This document shows positions 34,779 through 43,082 of a DNA stretch of 64,000 bases, piece after piece. The translations under genes and the position numbers were made by a program. The stretch is from VXNE01 sp965116625 (GTDB lineage Bacteria; Pseudomonadota; Gammaproteobacteria; Pseudomonadales; Azotimanducaceae): NCBI GenBank assembly GCA_965116625.1, contig OZ220717.1:1674001-1738000 (forward strand), read 5' to 3'. Positions within the stretch are counted from its first letter, which is position 1, and each line of letters starts with the position of its first letter. The notes beneath the pieces are model-generated. The model searched no databases. It saw only the letters and a program-made list of their open reading frames with translations, and was not told where the DNA came from.

Positions 34779-35474
34779 CTACTTGTCCTTGTTGTCCCCT
34801 TTCGATTCCAGACGTCCGAACAGCCAGACGCAGAACACCGTTGCGATGATCGCGCCTGCGACCTGGGAGGCTATGAAGGCGGGCATGTCGATCGGTTGAA
34901 TGCCGGAGAACGTGTCCGTGAAACTCCGCCCGACAGTCACGGCGGGATTGGCAAAGCTCGTCGATGAAGTGAACCAGTAGCCGGCCGTGATGAAGAGCCC
35001 GACCGCGTAGGGGACCACCTGCGGCCGGGTCCGCACACAGGCCATGATCGTCGCCACCAGGCCGAAAGTCGCCACCGCCTCCGCGACCCATTGGCCGAGT
35101 CCGGTGCGCGCGTTCGTCCCGATCATGACGATCGGTTCGCTGAACATGAGGTGTGCCAGCCAGACGCCGGCCACGGCCCCCGCTACCTGGATGGCGACGA
35201 AAGCCAAAGCGTCCAGCCGGGAGATGGCCCGCTGCAGGGCGAAACTCAATGTCACGGCGGGATTGAAGTGGGCACCCGAGACGGGACCGAAGACGAGGAT
35301 CAGGACGACGAGAATGGCGCCGGTCGCAATCGTATTGCCGAGCAGGGCGATGGCGTCGTTGCCATCCGCGAGGCGGTCTCCCATGATGCCCGACCCGACG
35401 ACCACTGCCAGCAGCAATGCTGTGCCGACGAACTCCGCCGCAAGCCGTCGCGCCAGGTCCGTTGTCTGCGTCAT
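34779..35474 (-). CDS. Aquaporin / MIP-family channel
   Basis: The 231-aa protein has six transmembrane segments and the two pore loops with NPA motifs, HFNPAVT and FANPAVT. The N-terminal RRLAAEFVGTALLLAVVVGSG is typical of MIP channels. Small size and selectivity-loop residues suggest a water or small neutral solute channel, perhaps of the AqpS type, but the substrate is not settled. No arsenic-resistance genes lie beside it, which weakens an arsenite role. Confidence 0.9.
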   Translation of the reverse strand: MTQTTDLARRLAAEFVGTALLLAVVVGSGIMGDRLADGNDAIALLGNTIATGAILVVLILVFGPVSGAHFNPAVTLSFALQRAISRLDALAFVAIQVAGAVAGVWLAHLMFSEPIVMIGTNARTGLGQWVAEAVATFGLVATIMACVRTRPQVVPYAVGLFITAGYWFTSSTSFANPAVTVGRSFTDTFSGIQPIDMPAFIASQVAGAIIATVFCVWLFGRLESKGDNKDK

Positions 35475-35630
35475 GTCGTGCGGTTCTGGCCGATTTCCAC
35501 GCTCGGATTTCTTATACCTGTCTATTGTTGCAACGAGATTAATCGTGTTCGACGCGGCCCGCCGCCAGCTTCCTGCGGCGCTCAGGCGCGCCAGTATTGC
35601 CCGGACCGTCAGGGAGGACCCATCGCCGGG

Positions 35631-35707
35631 TGGTGGGCGCGGCTGGATTCGAACCAGCGACTTCCGCCATGTGAAGACGGCGCTCTGACCAACTGAGCTA
35701 CGCGCCC
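35631..35707 (-). tRNA. tRNA-Val (anticodon CAC)
   Basis: On the minus strand the 77 bases fold into a full cloverleaf. The acceptor stem is GGGCGCG with CGCGCCC, the D arm GCTC/GAGC, the anticodon arm CCGTC-TTCACAT-GGCGG, and the T arm GCTGG-TTCGAAT-CCAGC. The anticodon is CAC, reading GUG (valine). The 3' CCA is encoded, after discriminator A. Confidence 0.96.
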
Positions 35708-35858
35708 GTGCCTGCGTAACTCAACAAGAAATGCGCTTCGGGTCAAGTTCGGCGTCGAGCCGCGTTAGCGAGAATGAAGGGATGGCGGGCATTGGCCGGA
35801 GTCGCCGGGCCAGGGCGCCGACCTCCGGCACGTTGGAGTGGGCCTTGGTTGGGGTGGG

Positions 35859-36074
35859 TCAGTCCCTGCTCAACATGCCTTTCAGTGCGGAAAGCTCCCG
35901 AGCCAGGTCCTGGTGATCATCGCGGAGCCGATCCATTCTCCCGATCAGCAAGGATTCGGTGTGACGAAGATCCCCCTTGAGGTCACGCATCAGGTAGATG
36001 ACCACGGCGATGATTGCTGCGGGCGGGAAGATTGCGGCGGCCAGATTGATGTCCACGTCCCGTTCTCCCGTCAT
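35859..36074 (-). CDS. Small membrane protein with coiled-coil C-terminus
   Basis: The 71-aa product has one transmembrane helix (AAAIFPPAAIIAVVIYLM) and then a charged, heptad-like helix (DLRHTESLLIGRMDRLRDDHQDLARELSALKG). It is of unknown function; the layout suggests a membrane-anchored coiled coil that oligomerises. A second small protein of similar layout is not seen in the window. Confidence 0.55.
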   Translation of the reverse strand: MTGERDVDINLAAAIFPPAAIIAVVIYLMRDLKGDLRHTESLLIGRMDRLRDDHQDLARELSALKGMLSRD

Positions 36075-36185
36075 CCCGTAGTAATCCCTGGAGGAGCTAA
36101 GGATACTGGCTCTGGTTGGAGAACCAAAGCAGAAGAAGATGCGATGGCCGTTAGGAAAAGCGCCCGGAATCCGGTGCGATACTGA

Positions 36186-36202
36186 CCAACCACCAAGGTT
36201 GG
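36186..36202 (-). terminator. Hairpin after tonB
   Basis: CCAACC-ACCAA-GGTTGG is a perfect 6-bp stem six bases past the tonB stop. No T-run follows on the minus strand, so termination would be weak. Confidence 0.4.
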
Positions 36203-36208
36203 GTGGGC

Positions 36209-37006
36209 TTACGAAGGCGAGGCGGGCCCGCGCTCCTTGAACTGCCAGGTGCTCACGATCTCGAGCACGTCCGTCTCCTCTCGCATGGCGGGGGAAAACG
36301 GCGCGTAGGGCGCGGCAAGGCGGACGATGCGCACGGCCGCCTCGTCCAGCACCTCGTGACCGGAAGAGTCGATGACCTGCACGTCCCGCAGGGTCCCGTC
36401 CGGTTCGATGGAGACCAGCAACAACAGGCTGCCATAGAGCTTCCGCGCACGCGCCTCGTCCGGATAGTTCAGCGCGCCGATGCGTTTCACCTTGCGTCGC
36501 CAGGACTCCAGGTACCAGGCGTCTTCCGGGGTCTGGGTGCGTCCTTCGACGACTCTCCGTACCCGGGGCTGTTCACTCGCGTAGGGGGTGCCGGCGTCCG
36601 CAATCTGGCGGAAGGCGGCAGCGTAGTCGAGCGGCTCGTCCTGTGACTCGGGCGTGACGCTCTCGACCTGACCGGTGGTGACCGGGATGGCGACGGATCG
36701 TTGAGTGGCTTCCGTCGCCCCGTCTGTCGCTGTAGCGGGCGGCTCGCTGAAGGATTGTGCGGTCGGCGGTGCCTGTAACGGTTCGGCTGCGGGCGACGAG
36801 GCGGCAGGCGGGCCGCTCATGCGGGCCAGCGTCGCCTTGACGATCGATGGCGAGTCGGGCGCATCCTGGAACCAGTCGACAAGACCCAGTATCACGATCG
36901 CGTGCAGCCCCAGCGAGAGCAGCAATGCGATGGCGATCCCCTTCCGGGGTCTCGTAGGGGGAGGGACAACGGGGGGCGCGGATATCCGAATCGCCTGGGT
37001 GCTCAT
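36209..37006 (-). CDS. tonB: TonB-family energy transducer
   Basis: The 265-aa protein has an N-terminal transmembrane anchor (KGIAIALLLSLGLHAIVILGLV), then a Pro- and Ala-rich periplasmic spacer, and a TonB C-terminal domain (WRRKVKRIGALNYPDEARARKLYGSLLLLVSIEPDGTL, RIVRLAAPYAPF). It transmits proton-motive force to outer-membrane receptors. Its ATG overlaps the gshB stop (ATGA), so the genes form an operon, an arrangement common in gammaproteobacteria. Confidence 0.9.
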   Translation of the reverse strand: MSTQAIRISAPPVVPPPTRPRKGIAIALLLSLGLHAIVILGLVDWFQDAPDSPSIVKATLARMSGPPAASSPAAEPLQAPPTAQSFSEPPATATDGATEATQRSVAIPVTTGQVESVTPESQDEPLDYAAAFRQIADAGTPYASEQPRVRRVVEGRTQTPEDAWYLESWRRKVKRIGALNYPDEARARKLYGSLLLLVSIEPDGTLRDVQVIDSSGHEVLDEAAVRIVRLAAPYAPFSPAMREETDVLEIVSTWQFKERGPASPS

Positions 37007-37983
37007 CGTTGCGCGAGCCGTGACTCCACCCTGTCCATCAGCATCGATGCGATGTCGAGCGAGAACTGCGCGTCCAGTTCCCGGATGCAGGTCGGACACG
37101 TGACGTTGATTTCGGTCAGGTAGTCGCCGATAACGTCGATACCGGCGAACAGCAGCCCCCGGCGTTTCAGTTCCGGCCCGACGCGGCTTGCGATGAAGCG
37201 GTCGCGCTCCGTGAGGGGCCGGCCGACGCCGGTACCGCCGGCCGCGAGGTTGCCGCGCAATTCACCGGGCATTGGTATTCGCGCCAGCGCGTAGTCGACC
37301 GGTTCGCCGTCGATGAGGAGGATGCGCTTGTCGCCGTCCTCGATCTCCGGAATGTACTTCTGCGCCATGATCCGGCGCTGCCCCAGCCTTGTCAGGCTCT
37401 CGATGACGACGTGCAGGTTGGGATCGTCCCTGCGGACGCGGAAGATTTCGGTGCCCCCCATGCCGTCCAGCGGCTTGAACACCACATCGCCGTGCTCCGC
37501 GTGGAACGCGAGGAGTTGATCGGCGCGCTTGCTGACCATGAGCGGCGGAACGCAGTCGGTGAACTCGGTGGCGAAGAACTTCTCGTTGCAGTCCCGCAGG
37601 CTTGCCGGCGCGTTCACCACCACGGTGCCCCGGGCTTCGATGCGTTCGAGCAGGTAGGTCGTGTAGATGTACTCCATGTCGAACGGCGGATCCTTGCGCA
37701 TCATGAGCACATCCACCGATTCCGGGTCCACCTCGGCGGGCTCGCCCAGCCGGTACCAGCCGGCACCGGCACGTGCGGGGTCCAGGTCTTCGAGAAAGTC
37801 CTCCTCGAAGGTGAGGTCGCGCAACACCGCCGTCGGCTGGTCGTCCTTCCAGGCGAGATCCCGCTGTTCGAGGTAGCTGACGCGCCAACCGCGCCGAATG
37901 GCGGCCCGGATCATCGCCAGCGTGCTGTCCTTCGTGAGGTTCACCGAGGCGATGGGGTCCATCAGGAAAGCGATGTGCACCAT
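37003..37983 (-). CDS. gshB: Glutathione synthetase
   Basis: The 326-aa ATP-grasp ligase joins gamma-glutamylcysteine to glycine. The N-terminal HIAFLMDPIASVNLTKDSTLAMI is the GshB signature; VMLMRKDPPFD-like (VDVLMMRKDPPFDMEYIYTTYLL), FKPLDGMGGTEIF and the C-terminal INVTCPTCIRELD are also conserved. It is the first gene of the gshB-tonB operon. Confidence 0.96.
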   Translation of the reverse strand: MVHIAFLMDPIASVNLTKDSTLAMIRAAIRRGWRVSYLEQRDLAWKDDQPTAVLRDLTFEEDFLEDLDPARAGAGWYRLGEPAEVDPESVDVLMMRKDPPFDMEYIYTTYLLERIEARGTVVVNAPASLRDCNEKFFATEFTDCVPPLMVSKRADQLLAFHAEHGDVVFKPLDGMGGTEIFRVRRDDPNLHVVIESLTRLGQRRIMAQKYIPEIEDGDKRILLIDGEPVDYALARIPMPGELRGNLAAGGTGVGRPLTERDRFIASRVGPELKRRGLLFAGIDVIGDYLTEINVTCPTCIRELDAQFSLDIASMLMDRVESRLAQR

Positions 37984-38071
37984 CTCGATCAGCGCTCCGG
38001 GGCCCGGCCCGCGCTCCGCCCTGTCATGCGCAGGTGCGGCTCCCGCCCAGCCCCGCAGTCGAACACGGACA

Positions 38072-38932
38072 TCATGTCTCGGCGACGTGCCGAACCGTCT
38101 GTGAGTCTTCCACCAGGTTCAGCCTCCGCAGGATGGCCTCCGTGGGAGGCGCCCTGTTCAGCGTGTAAAAATGCAGCCCCGGCGCGCCGCCGTCGAGCAG
38201 CTTCGCGCAGAGGTCCGTCACGACCTCCTCTCCGAATGCGCGCAACGCGTCCGCGTCATCCCTGTATGCCTCGAGGCGCAGTCGTATCCAGCGCGGGATC
38301 TCGGCCCCGCAGGTGTCGGAGAAGCGGGTCAGGCCCTCGTAGTTCGTGATGGGCATGATGCCTGCCACGATGGGAACCGTGATGCCGTGCTCCCGGCATT
38401 GGTCGACGAAGAAGAAGTAGCTGTCCGGATTGTAGAAGTACTGGGTGATGCAGCTATTGGCGCCGGCATCCACCTTGCGTTTCAGGAAGGCGACATCCGC
38501 ATCGGGTGAGGGGGCGTTGGGGTGGACCTCCGGGTAGCAGCCCACTTCGATCTGGAGACCGTCGCCGAAACACTCGCGGACGTGTGCCACCAGTTCTTCC
38601 GCATAACGTACCTTTGGCCGGGTCCCGGGGCCGGGCGGGATATCTCCCCGCAGGGCGACCAGGCGATTGACGCCCATCTCGACGTAATCAGTGATGCGAC
38701 GGTCGATGGCCTCCGCGTCATCGTCCCCCCAGGACAGGTGCGGCGCGGTGCTGAACCCCGCGCCGCGCAGGGTCTGGACGGCTTCGAACGTGCGGTCACG
38801 CGTGGATCCGCCGGCGCCGTAGGTTACCGAGAAGAACTCGGGACCGGCAGCGTGCAACCGGGCGGCGGTGCGCGCCAGGTTCGTGCGTCCCTGCGCGGTA
38901 CGCGGTGGAAAGAACTCGAAGCTGACCCGCAT
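38072..38932 (-). CDS. metF: Methylenetetrahydrofolate reductase
   Basis: The 286-aa flavoprotein makes 5-methyl-THF for methionine synthesis. It has SFEFFPPRTAQGRTNL at the start, VTYGAGGSTRDRTFEAV, LVALRGDIPPGPG and ITQYFYNPDSYF, all MetF landmarks. It follows metK by 24 bases on the same strand, so the two probably form an operon for one-carbon and SAM supply. Confidence 0.96.
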   Translation of the reverse strand: MRVSFEFFPPRTAQGRTNLARTAARLHAAGPEFFSVTYGAGGSTRDRTFEAVQTLRGAGFSTAPHLSWGDDDAEAIDRRITDYVEMGVNRLVALRGDIPPGPGTRPKVRYAEELVAHVRECFGDGLQIEVGCYPEVHPNAPSPDADVAFLKRKVDAGANSCITQYFYNPDSYFFFVDQCREHGITVPIVAGIMPITNYEGLTRFSDTCGAEIPRWIRLRLEAYRDDADALRAFGEEVVTDLCAKLLDGGAPGLHFYTLNRAPPTEAILRRLNLVEDSQTVRHVAET

Positions 38933-38956
38933 GTCACGCGGCGCCGGGAACGGGGG

Positions 38957-40108
38957 TCACAGCGCCGCCGCCAACGCCTCCGCCCTGTCGGTGCGTTCCC
39001 ATGCGAAGCTCTCCTCCGTGCGCCCGAAATGACCGTACGCGGCCGTCTGGCGATAGATCGGCCGCTTCAGGTCCAGCATGTCGATCAGGCCCCTGGGCCG
39101 CAAGTCGAAATTCTCTCGCACGAGATGAATGATCGTCGCCTCGTCGAGTTTGCCGGTTCCGAAAGTGTTGACGCTGATCGAGGTGGGTTCCGCCACGCCG
39201 ATCGCATAGCTGACCTGGATCTCGCAGCGTTCGGCGATGCCGGCGGCGACGATGTTCTTGGCCACGTAGCGGCCCGCGTAGGCGGCGGATCGATCCACCT
39301 TCGAGGGGTCCTTGCCGGAAAACGCACCGCCGCCGTGGCGCGCCATGCCGCCGTAGGTATCGACAATGATCTTGCGGCCGGTGAGTCCGCAATCGCCGGC
39401 AGGACCGCCGATGATGAACCGTCCGGTGGGATTGATGAACACCTTCGTATCCGATGTCATCCAGTTTCCCGGCACCACCGGCTTGATGATCTCCTCCATT
39501 ACGGCTTCAGTCAGCGTCTCCTGGGAAACCTCGGGGGTGTGCTGCGTGGACAGGACGACGGCGTCCACCGCAACTGGTTTTCCCTGGTCGTAGCGGAACG
39601 AGAGTTGGCTCTTTGCGTCGGGGCGGAGGAAGGAGAGGGAATTGCGGCGGGCGTGGGCCTGGCGCGCGACGAGTCGGTGGGCGTAGGTGATGGGCGCCGG
39701 CATGAGCACGTCGGTCTCGTTTACGGCATAGCCGAACATGAGACCCTGATCGCCAGCCCCCTGGTCGCGGTCTTCGGTTGCGTCCACGCCGATGGCGATG
39801 TCGGCCGATTGCTCGCCCAGCGCATTGATGACCGTGCAGTTTTCCAGGTCGAATCCGCAGGCAAGATCGTTGTAGCCGATATCGGAGATCACTTCCCTGG
39901 CCAGGCGCTGCACGTCGACCGAGGCGTTCGAACGCACCTCTCCGGCGAGGACGACAAGTTCATCCTTTATCAGCGTCTCGCAGGCCACGCGGGAATCGGC
40001 GTCCTGTTCGATCATGGCGTCGACGATGGCATCCGAAATCTGGTCCGCGACCTTGTCCGGATGACCTTCGGACACGGACTCGGAAGTGAACACGCTGAAC
40101 TCTGCCAT
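38957..40108 (-). CDS. metK: S-adenosylmethionine synthetase
   Basis: The 383-aa enzyme makes SAM from methionine and ATP. Motifs seen are FTSESVSEGHPDKVADQISDA (start region), GAGDQGLMFGYA and GGGAFSGKDPSKVDRSAAY. The ATG at 40108 fits the family; a longer frame upstream adds unrelated residues. No SAM riboswitch was found in the leader. Confidence 0.97.
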   Translation of the reverse strand: MAEFSVFTSESVSEGHPDKVADQISDAIVDAMIEQDADSRVACETLIKDELVVLAGEVRSNASVDVQRLAREVISDIGYNDLACGFDLENCTVINALGEQSADIAIGVDATEDRDQGAGDQGLMFGYAVNETDVLMPAPITYAHRLVARQAHARRNSLSFLRPDAKSQLSFRYDQGKPVAVDAVVLSTQHTPEVSQETLTEAVMEEIIKPVVPGNWMTSDTKVFINPTGRFIIGGPAGDCGLTGRKIIVDTYGGMARHGGGAFSGKDPSKVDRSAAYAGRYVAKNIVAAGIAERCEIQVSYAIGVAEPTSISVNTFGTGKLDEATIIHLVRENFDLRPRGLIDMLDLKRPIYRQTAAYGHFGRTEESFAWERTDRAEALAAAL

Positions 40109-40267
40109 GAAGACTCCGGCGGACAGGCCCCTTGAGAAATGAGGCGCGCATTCTATCGCATAGTGCTGGCGCGTACGGCTCCCCCGGTGCGCCGGACGGT
40201 CGAAGCTCCTACCCGGGGCAGGTCCCTTTGCCAGTTCGGCAGGAATCATTATGAAGGTCTATTTTTA

Positions 40268-40283
40268 ATCTGGATTTCCAGAT
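40268..40283. promoter_or_regulatory. Operator-like inverted repeat before the ATPase gene
   Basis: ATCTGGA-TT-TCCAGAT has perfect 7-bp arms. It lies 13 bases before the start at 40297, in an AT-rich patch, and TAAAAT just after it could be a -10 box. A repressor bound here would block the promoter. Confidence 0.5.
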
Positions 40284-40296
40284 GTAAAATAAATAT

Positions 40297-41430
40297 ATGA
40301 TTCGGCGCCCAACCTGGTTGCAGAAGGTCCATGACGCGTGGGCGCATCGCTCCATCGTCTGGCTTTCGGGGGTTCGTGGCGCTGGCAAGACAACGCTTGC
40401 CCGCATGGTTCCCGGGATCCTCCACTTCAACTGCGACCTGCCTTCGACGCGCCGCGAGCTTGAGGACGATCCGGGGGCCTTCTTCGGTGAATTGGCGCGG
40501 GATGCGCTCGTGGCCGTCGACGAAGTGGATCGCCTGGACGATCCTGGCCGTGCGCTGAGCGTCGCTGCCCAACGCTATCCGGACCTGCGGTTGATAGCCA
40601 TCGGCTCGTCGATGGCCCGGGGCGGCAACAGGTTCCCGGATGCGCTTGCCGGCCGCACGGCCAAGATGCATGTCCCACCGGTGCCATGGCAGGAGTGCGT
40701 GGGCGCCTTCGGGATCGAACACCTGGACCGGCGACTGCTGCACGGGGGACTTCCGGAACCGCTGCTAGGCGCCGAAAGGGACCCCGGGTTCTTCAGCGAG
40801 TGGATCGAGACCTTCTACGCGCGCGACGTGGTCGCGCTGTTCAACACCCGTAACCGGCGGGGGTTCCTGGCCCTGTTTCGGGCGTTGCTGATGGAAAGCG
40901 GCGGTCGGCTCGACTTCGGCAGGCTCGCATCCATCAGCGGTCAGAGCCGGCCCACGGTGAACGTCCACCTGGAATCGCTTCGATGCCTCCATGCGATCCA
41001 CCTGGTGCGGCCTTTCCACGGCGAAGGCAACCGGGAGATCGTCAGCCGCCCGAAGTGCTACGCCTTCGACACGGGTTTCGTGGCGGTCGAACGCGGATGG
41101 CGGGACCGTGACCGCGGCCGGCTGTGGGAGCACCTGGTACTCGACGCCCTGCGGTCGAGGTTCCCCGAAGAGGACATCCTGTACTGGCGGGACAAGTCCG
41201 GCCGGGAACTCGACTTCGTGGTCCGGCGGGAAACCGGCGCCGTCGACCTGGTCGAATGCGAGATCGACCCGTATGCGCTCGACCCCGAACCGGTGGAGCT
41301 GTTCCGTTCCCGGTACCCCGCCGGCGGGAACTACATCGTGACACCCGTGGAGAGCGCGCCGTACCGAATACGCCATGGGTCCCTGACGTTCACTGTCTGC
41401 GCTACCAGTTGCTACGTGGATTCGATCTGA
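40297..41430 (+). CDS. AAA_14/DUF4143-type ATP-binding protein
   Basis: The 377-aa protein has Walker A LSGVRGAGKTT (residues 23-33), Walker B-like ALVAVDEVDRLDD, and a C-terminal DUF4143 region with LDFGRLASISGQSRPTVNVHLESL (winged-helix-like) and LYWRDKSGRELDFVVRRETG, which looks like a PD-(D/E)xK-type fold (E-x-D). Such ATPases are abundant in bacteria and archaea, often mobile or near toxin-antitoxin genes; their role is not settled. AT-rich leader and an operator-like repeat suggest self-regulated, possibly acquired DNA. Confidence 0.82.
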   Translation: MIRRPTWLQKVHDAWAHRSIVWLSGVRGAGKTTLARMVPGILHFNCDLPSTRRELEDDPGAFFGELARDALVAVDEVDRLDDPGRALSVAAQRYPDLRLIAIGSSMARGGNRFPDALAGRTAKMHVPPVPWQECVGAFGIEHLDRRLLHGGLPEPLLGAERDPGFFSEWIETFYARDVVALFNTRNRRGFLALFRALLMESGGRLDFGRLASISGQSRPTVNVHLESLRCLHAIHLVRPFHGEGNREIVSRPKCYAFDTGFVAVERGWRDRDRGRLWEHLVLDALRSRFPEEDILYWRDKSGRELDFVVRRETGAVDLVECEIDPYALDPEPVELFRSRYPAGGNYIVTPVESAPYRIRHGSLTFTVCATSCYVDSI

Positions 41431-41452
41431 CGTCGCGGTGAATGTACCGGTC

Positions 41453-42979
41453 TGTTAGGCCAAAGCCGTAATGTCCCCTTTGTGCAAAGTTAAAGTGTCC
41501 CCTTTTTCGAGATCGAGGGGGCGTTTTGTCGAGGGGGGAGGTGCGACTGAGCATGCGGGAGGCGGATCGCGCCGGCGTGATCCGGCAGGTGGTTGAGAAG
41601 CGGCTGAAGCAGCGCGAGGCGGCGGAGCGGCTGAGGCTGAGCGTGCGCCAGGTGAAGCGTCTGGCGGCGCGCTACCGGGAACGCGGCGCGGCGGGGCTGG
41701 TGTCGGGTCATCGCGGCAAGCGCTCGAACAACGCGATCGACGCGGCGGTGCGACGCGAGGTTCTGGAGTTGGTGCGGGAGCGCTACTGGGACTTCGGTCC
41801 GACGTTCGCGCGCGAGAAGCTGGTGGAGGATCACGGCTGCCGGCTGTCGGCGGAGACGCTTCGGCAGTGGATGATGGCGGATGGGTTGTGGCGGTCGAAG
41901 GCGCGCCGGGAGCCGCGGTCGCATCCGAGCCGTCCGCGGCGGGAGTGCGTGGGGGACCTGGTGCAGATCGACGGTTCTCCGCACGACTGGTTCGAGGGGC
42001 GCGGGCCGGCCTGCACGCTGATCGTGTACGTGGACGACGCGACGACGCGGCTGCTGGCGACGGGGTTCTTCGCGAAGGAGACGACCGAGGCGTACATGCG
42101 GACCACGCGCGCGCATCTCGAGGCGCACGGCCGGCCGGTGGCGTACTACTCGGACCGCTACGGGGTGTTCCGAGTCAACCGCCGCGACCGGGAGGGCGAG
42201 CTGACGCAGTTCGGGCGGGCGCTGCGGACGCTGGATATCGCGTCGATCCACGCGCACAGCCCGCAGGCGAAGGGGCGCGTGGAGCGCGCCAACCGGACGC
42301 TGCAGGACCGGCTGGTGAAGGAGATGCGGCTGCGCGGGATCGGCGACATGGCGGCGGCCAACGCCTACCTGCCGGAGTTCATGGCGGACTTCAACCGGCG
42401 CTTCGCGGTGGCGCCGCGCGCCGCGCAAGACGCGCACCGGGAGGTGCTGCACGACGCCGGGGAGCTGGATCTGATCCTGTGCGAGCAGCACGCGCGCAAG
42501 CTGACGAAGAACCTGGCGATCAGCTTCGAGGGCCGGCTGTACCAGGTGACGGGACGCGGCAAGGGCTATCGCCTGCGTGGCGCCGCGGTGACGGTGTGCA
42601 AGGGCTTCGACGGCGCGGTGACGGTGCTGCGCGACGGCCGCGAACTGCCGGTCCGGCTGCTGGCCGAAGGCGAACCGCCGGCGCCGGTGGAGGACGAGAA
42701 GACGGTGCGCCTGCGGGTCGAGCGGGCGAAGGCGGAGCAGCGGTCGCGACCGGCGTGGAAGCCGCCGCCGGATCATCCCTGGCGGCGACCGCTCAAGCCC
42801 GAGGCGGACGTGGCCGCCGGATGACGGCGGCGCCGCCGCGCTCTTCGGTCGCTCCGCTCCCTTCGCGCGCGGCCACCCGGCAAAGCCAACGGCTGCCCAG
42901 AACCCGCAATCCTCGACCCGAACGCCAAGGGGACATTTCTACTTTGGAGAAAAGGGGACACTTCTACTTTGCGTTGACA
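41453..42979 (+). mobile_element. Intact insertion sequence (ISNCY/IS1202-like) with 15-bp target duplication
   Basis: The element is 1527 bp, begins TGT and ends ACA. The 15-bp sequence GTGAATGTACCGGTC stands directly on both sides (41438-41452 and 42980-42994). Both ends carry imperfect inverted repeats with two internal TGTCCCC units (left at 41472 and 41496; mirrored at the right end). The transposase and the long target duplication fit the IS1202-like branch of ISNCY. A single intact transposase suggests that the copy is recent and perhaps active. Confidence 0.82.
41553..42824 (+). CDS. Transposase, ISNCY/IS1202-like
   Basis: The product is 423 aa from ATG 41553, chosen because GGGGGGAGG lies about 12 bases upstream; GTG 41541 and TTG 41526 are alternatives. 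An N-terminal helix-turn-helix (KQREAAERLRLSVRQVKRLAARYRERG) is followed by an RNase H-like core. Likely catalytic residues are D in VQIDGSPHDWF, D in YYSDRYGVFRV and E in KGRVERANRTLQ. It cuts and joins the element ends. Confidence 0.88.
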   Translation: MREADRAGVIRQVVEKRLKQREAAERLRLSVRQVKRLAARYRERGAAGLVSGHRGKRSNNAIDAAVRREVLELVRERYWDFGPTFAREKLVEDHGCRLSAETLRQWMMADGLWRSKARREPRSHPSRPRRECVGDLVQIDGSPHDWFEGRGPACTLIVYVDDATTRLLATGFFAKETTEAYMRTTRAHLEAHGRPVAYYSDRYGVFRVNRRDREGELTQFGRALRTLDIASIHAHSPQAKGRVERANRTLQDRLVKEMRLRGIGDMAAANAYLPEFMADFNRRFAVAPRAAQDAHREVLHDAGELDLILCEQHARKLTKNLAISFEGRLYQVTGRGKGYRLRGAAVTVCKGFDGAVTVLRDGRELPVRLLAEGEPPAPVEDEKTVRLRVERAKAEQRSRPAWKPPPDHPWRRPLKPEADVAAG

Positions 42980-43082
42980 GTGAATGTACCGGTCTTGCGG
43001 TCGAACCTGCGGGCGAGCATCCTACGGCGCGGATGAACGCCCGCAGCCCATACCGCTATCCGCCCTGGCCGGAACTCTCCGC

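Noticed and set aside
35631..35707. tRNA-Val as an integration site of the ICE-like remnant
   Set aside because: It lies more than 5 kb from the remnant, with housekeeping genes between them and no direct repeat of its 3' end noticed.
40109..40249. Possible SAM or SAH riboswitch in the metK leader
   Set aside because: The short GC-rich leader does not match a known SAM or SAH aptamer that I can recognise by eye; a covariance-model scan (Rfam) would settle it.
41490..42776. Long open frame on the minus strand across the IS transposase
   Set aside because: It is a composition shadow rich in Arg and His; the plus-strand frame has the catalytic motifs.
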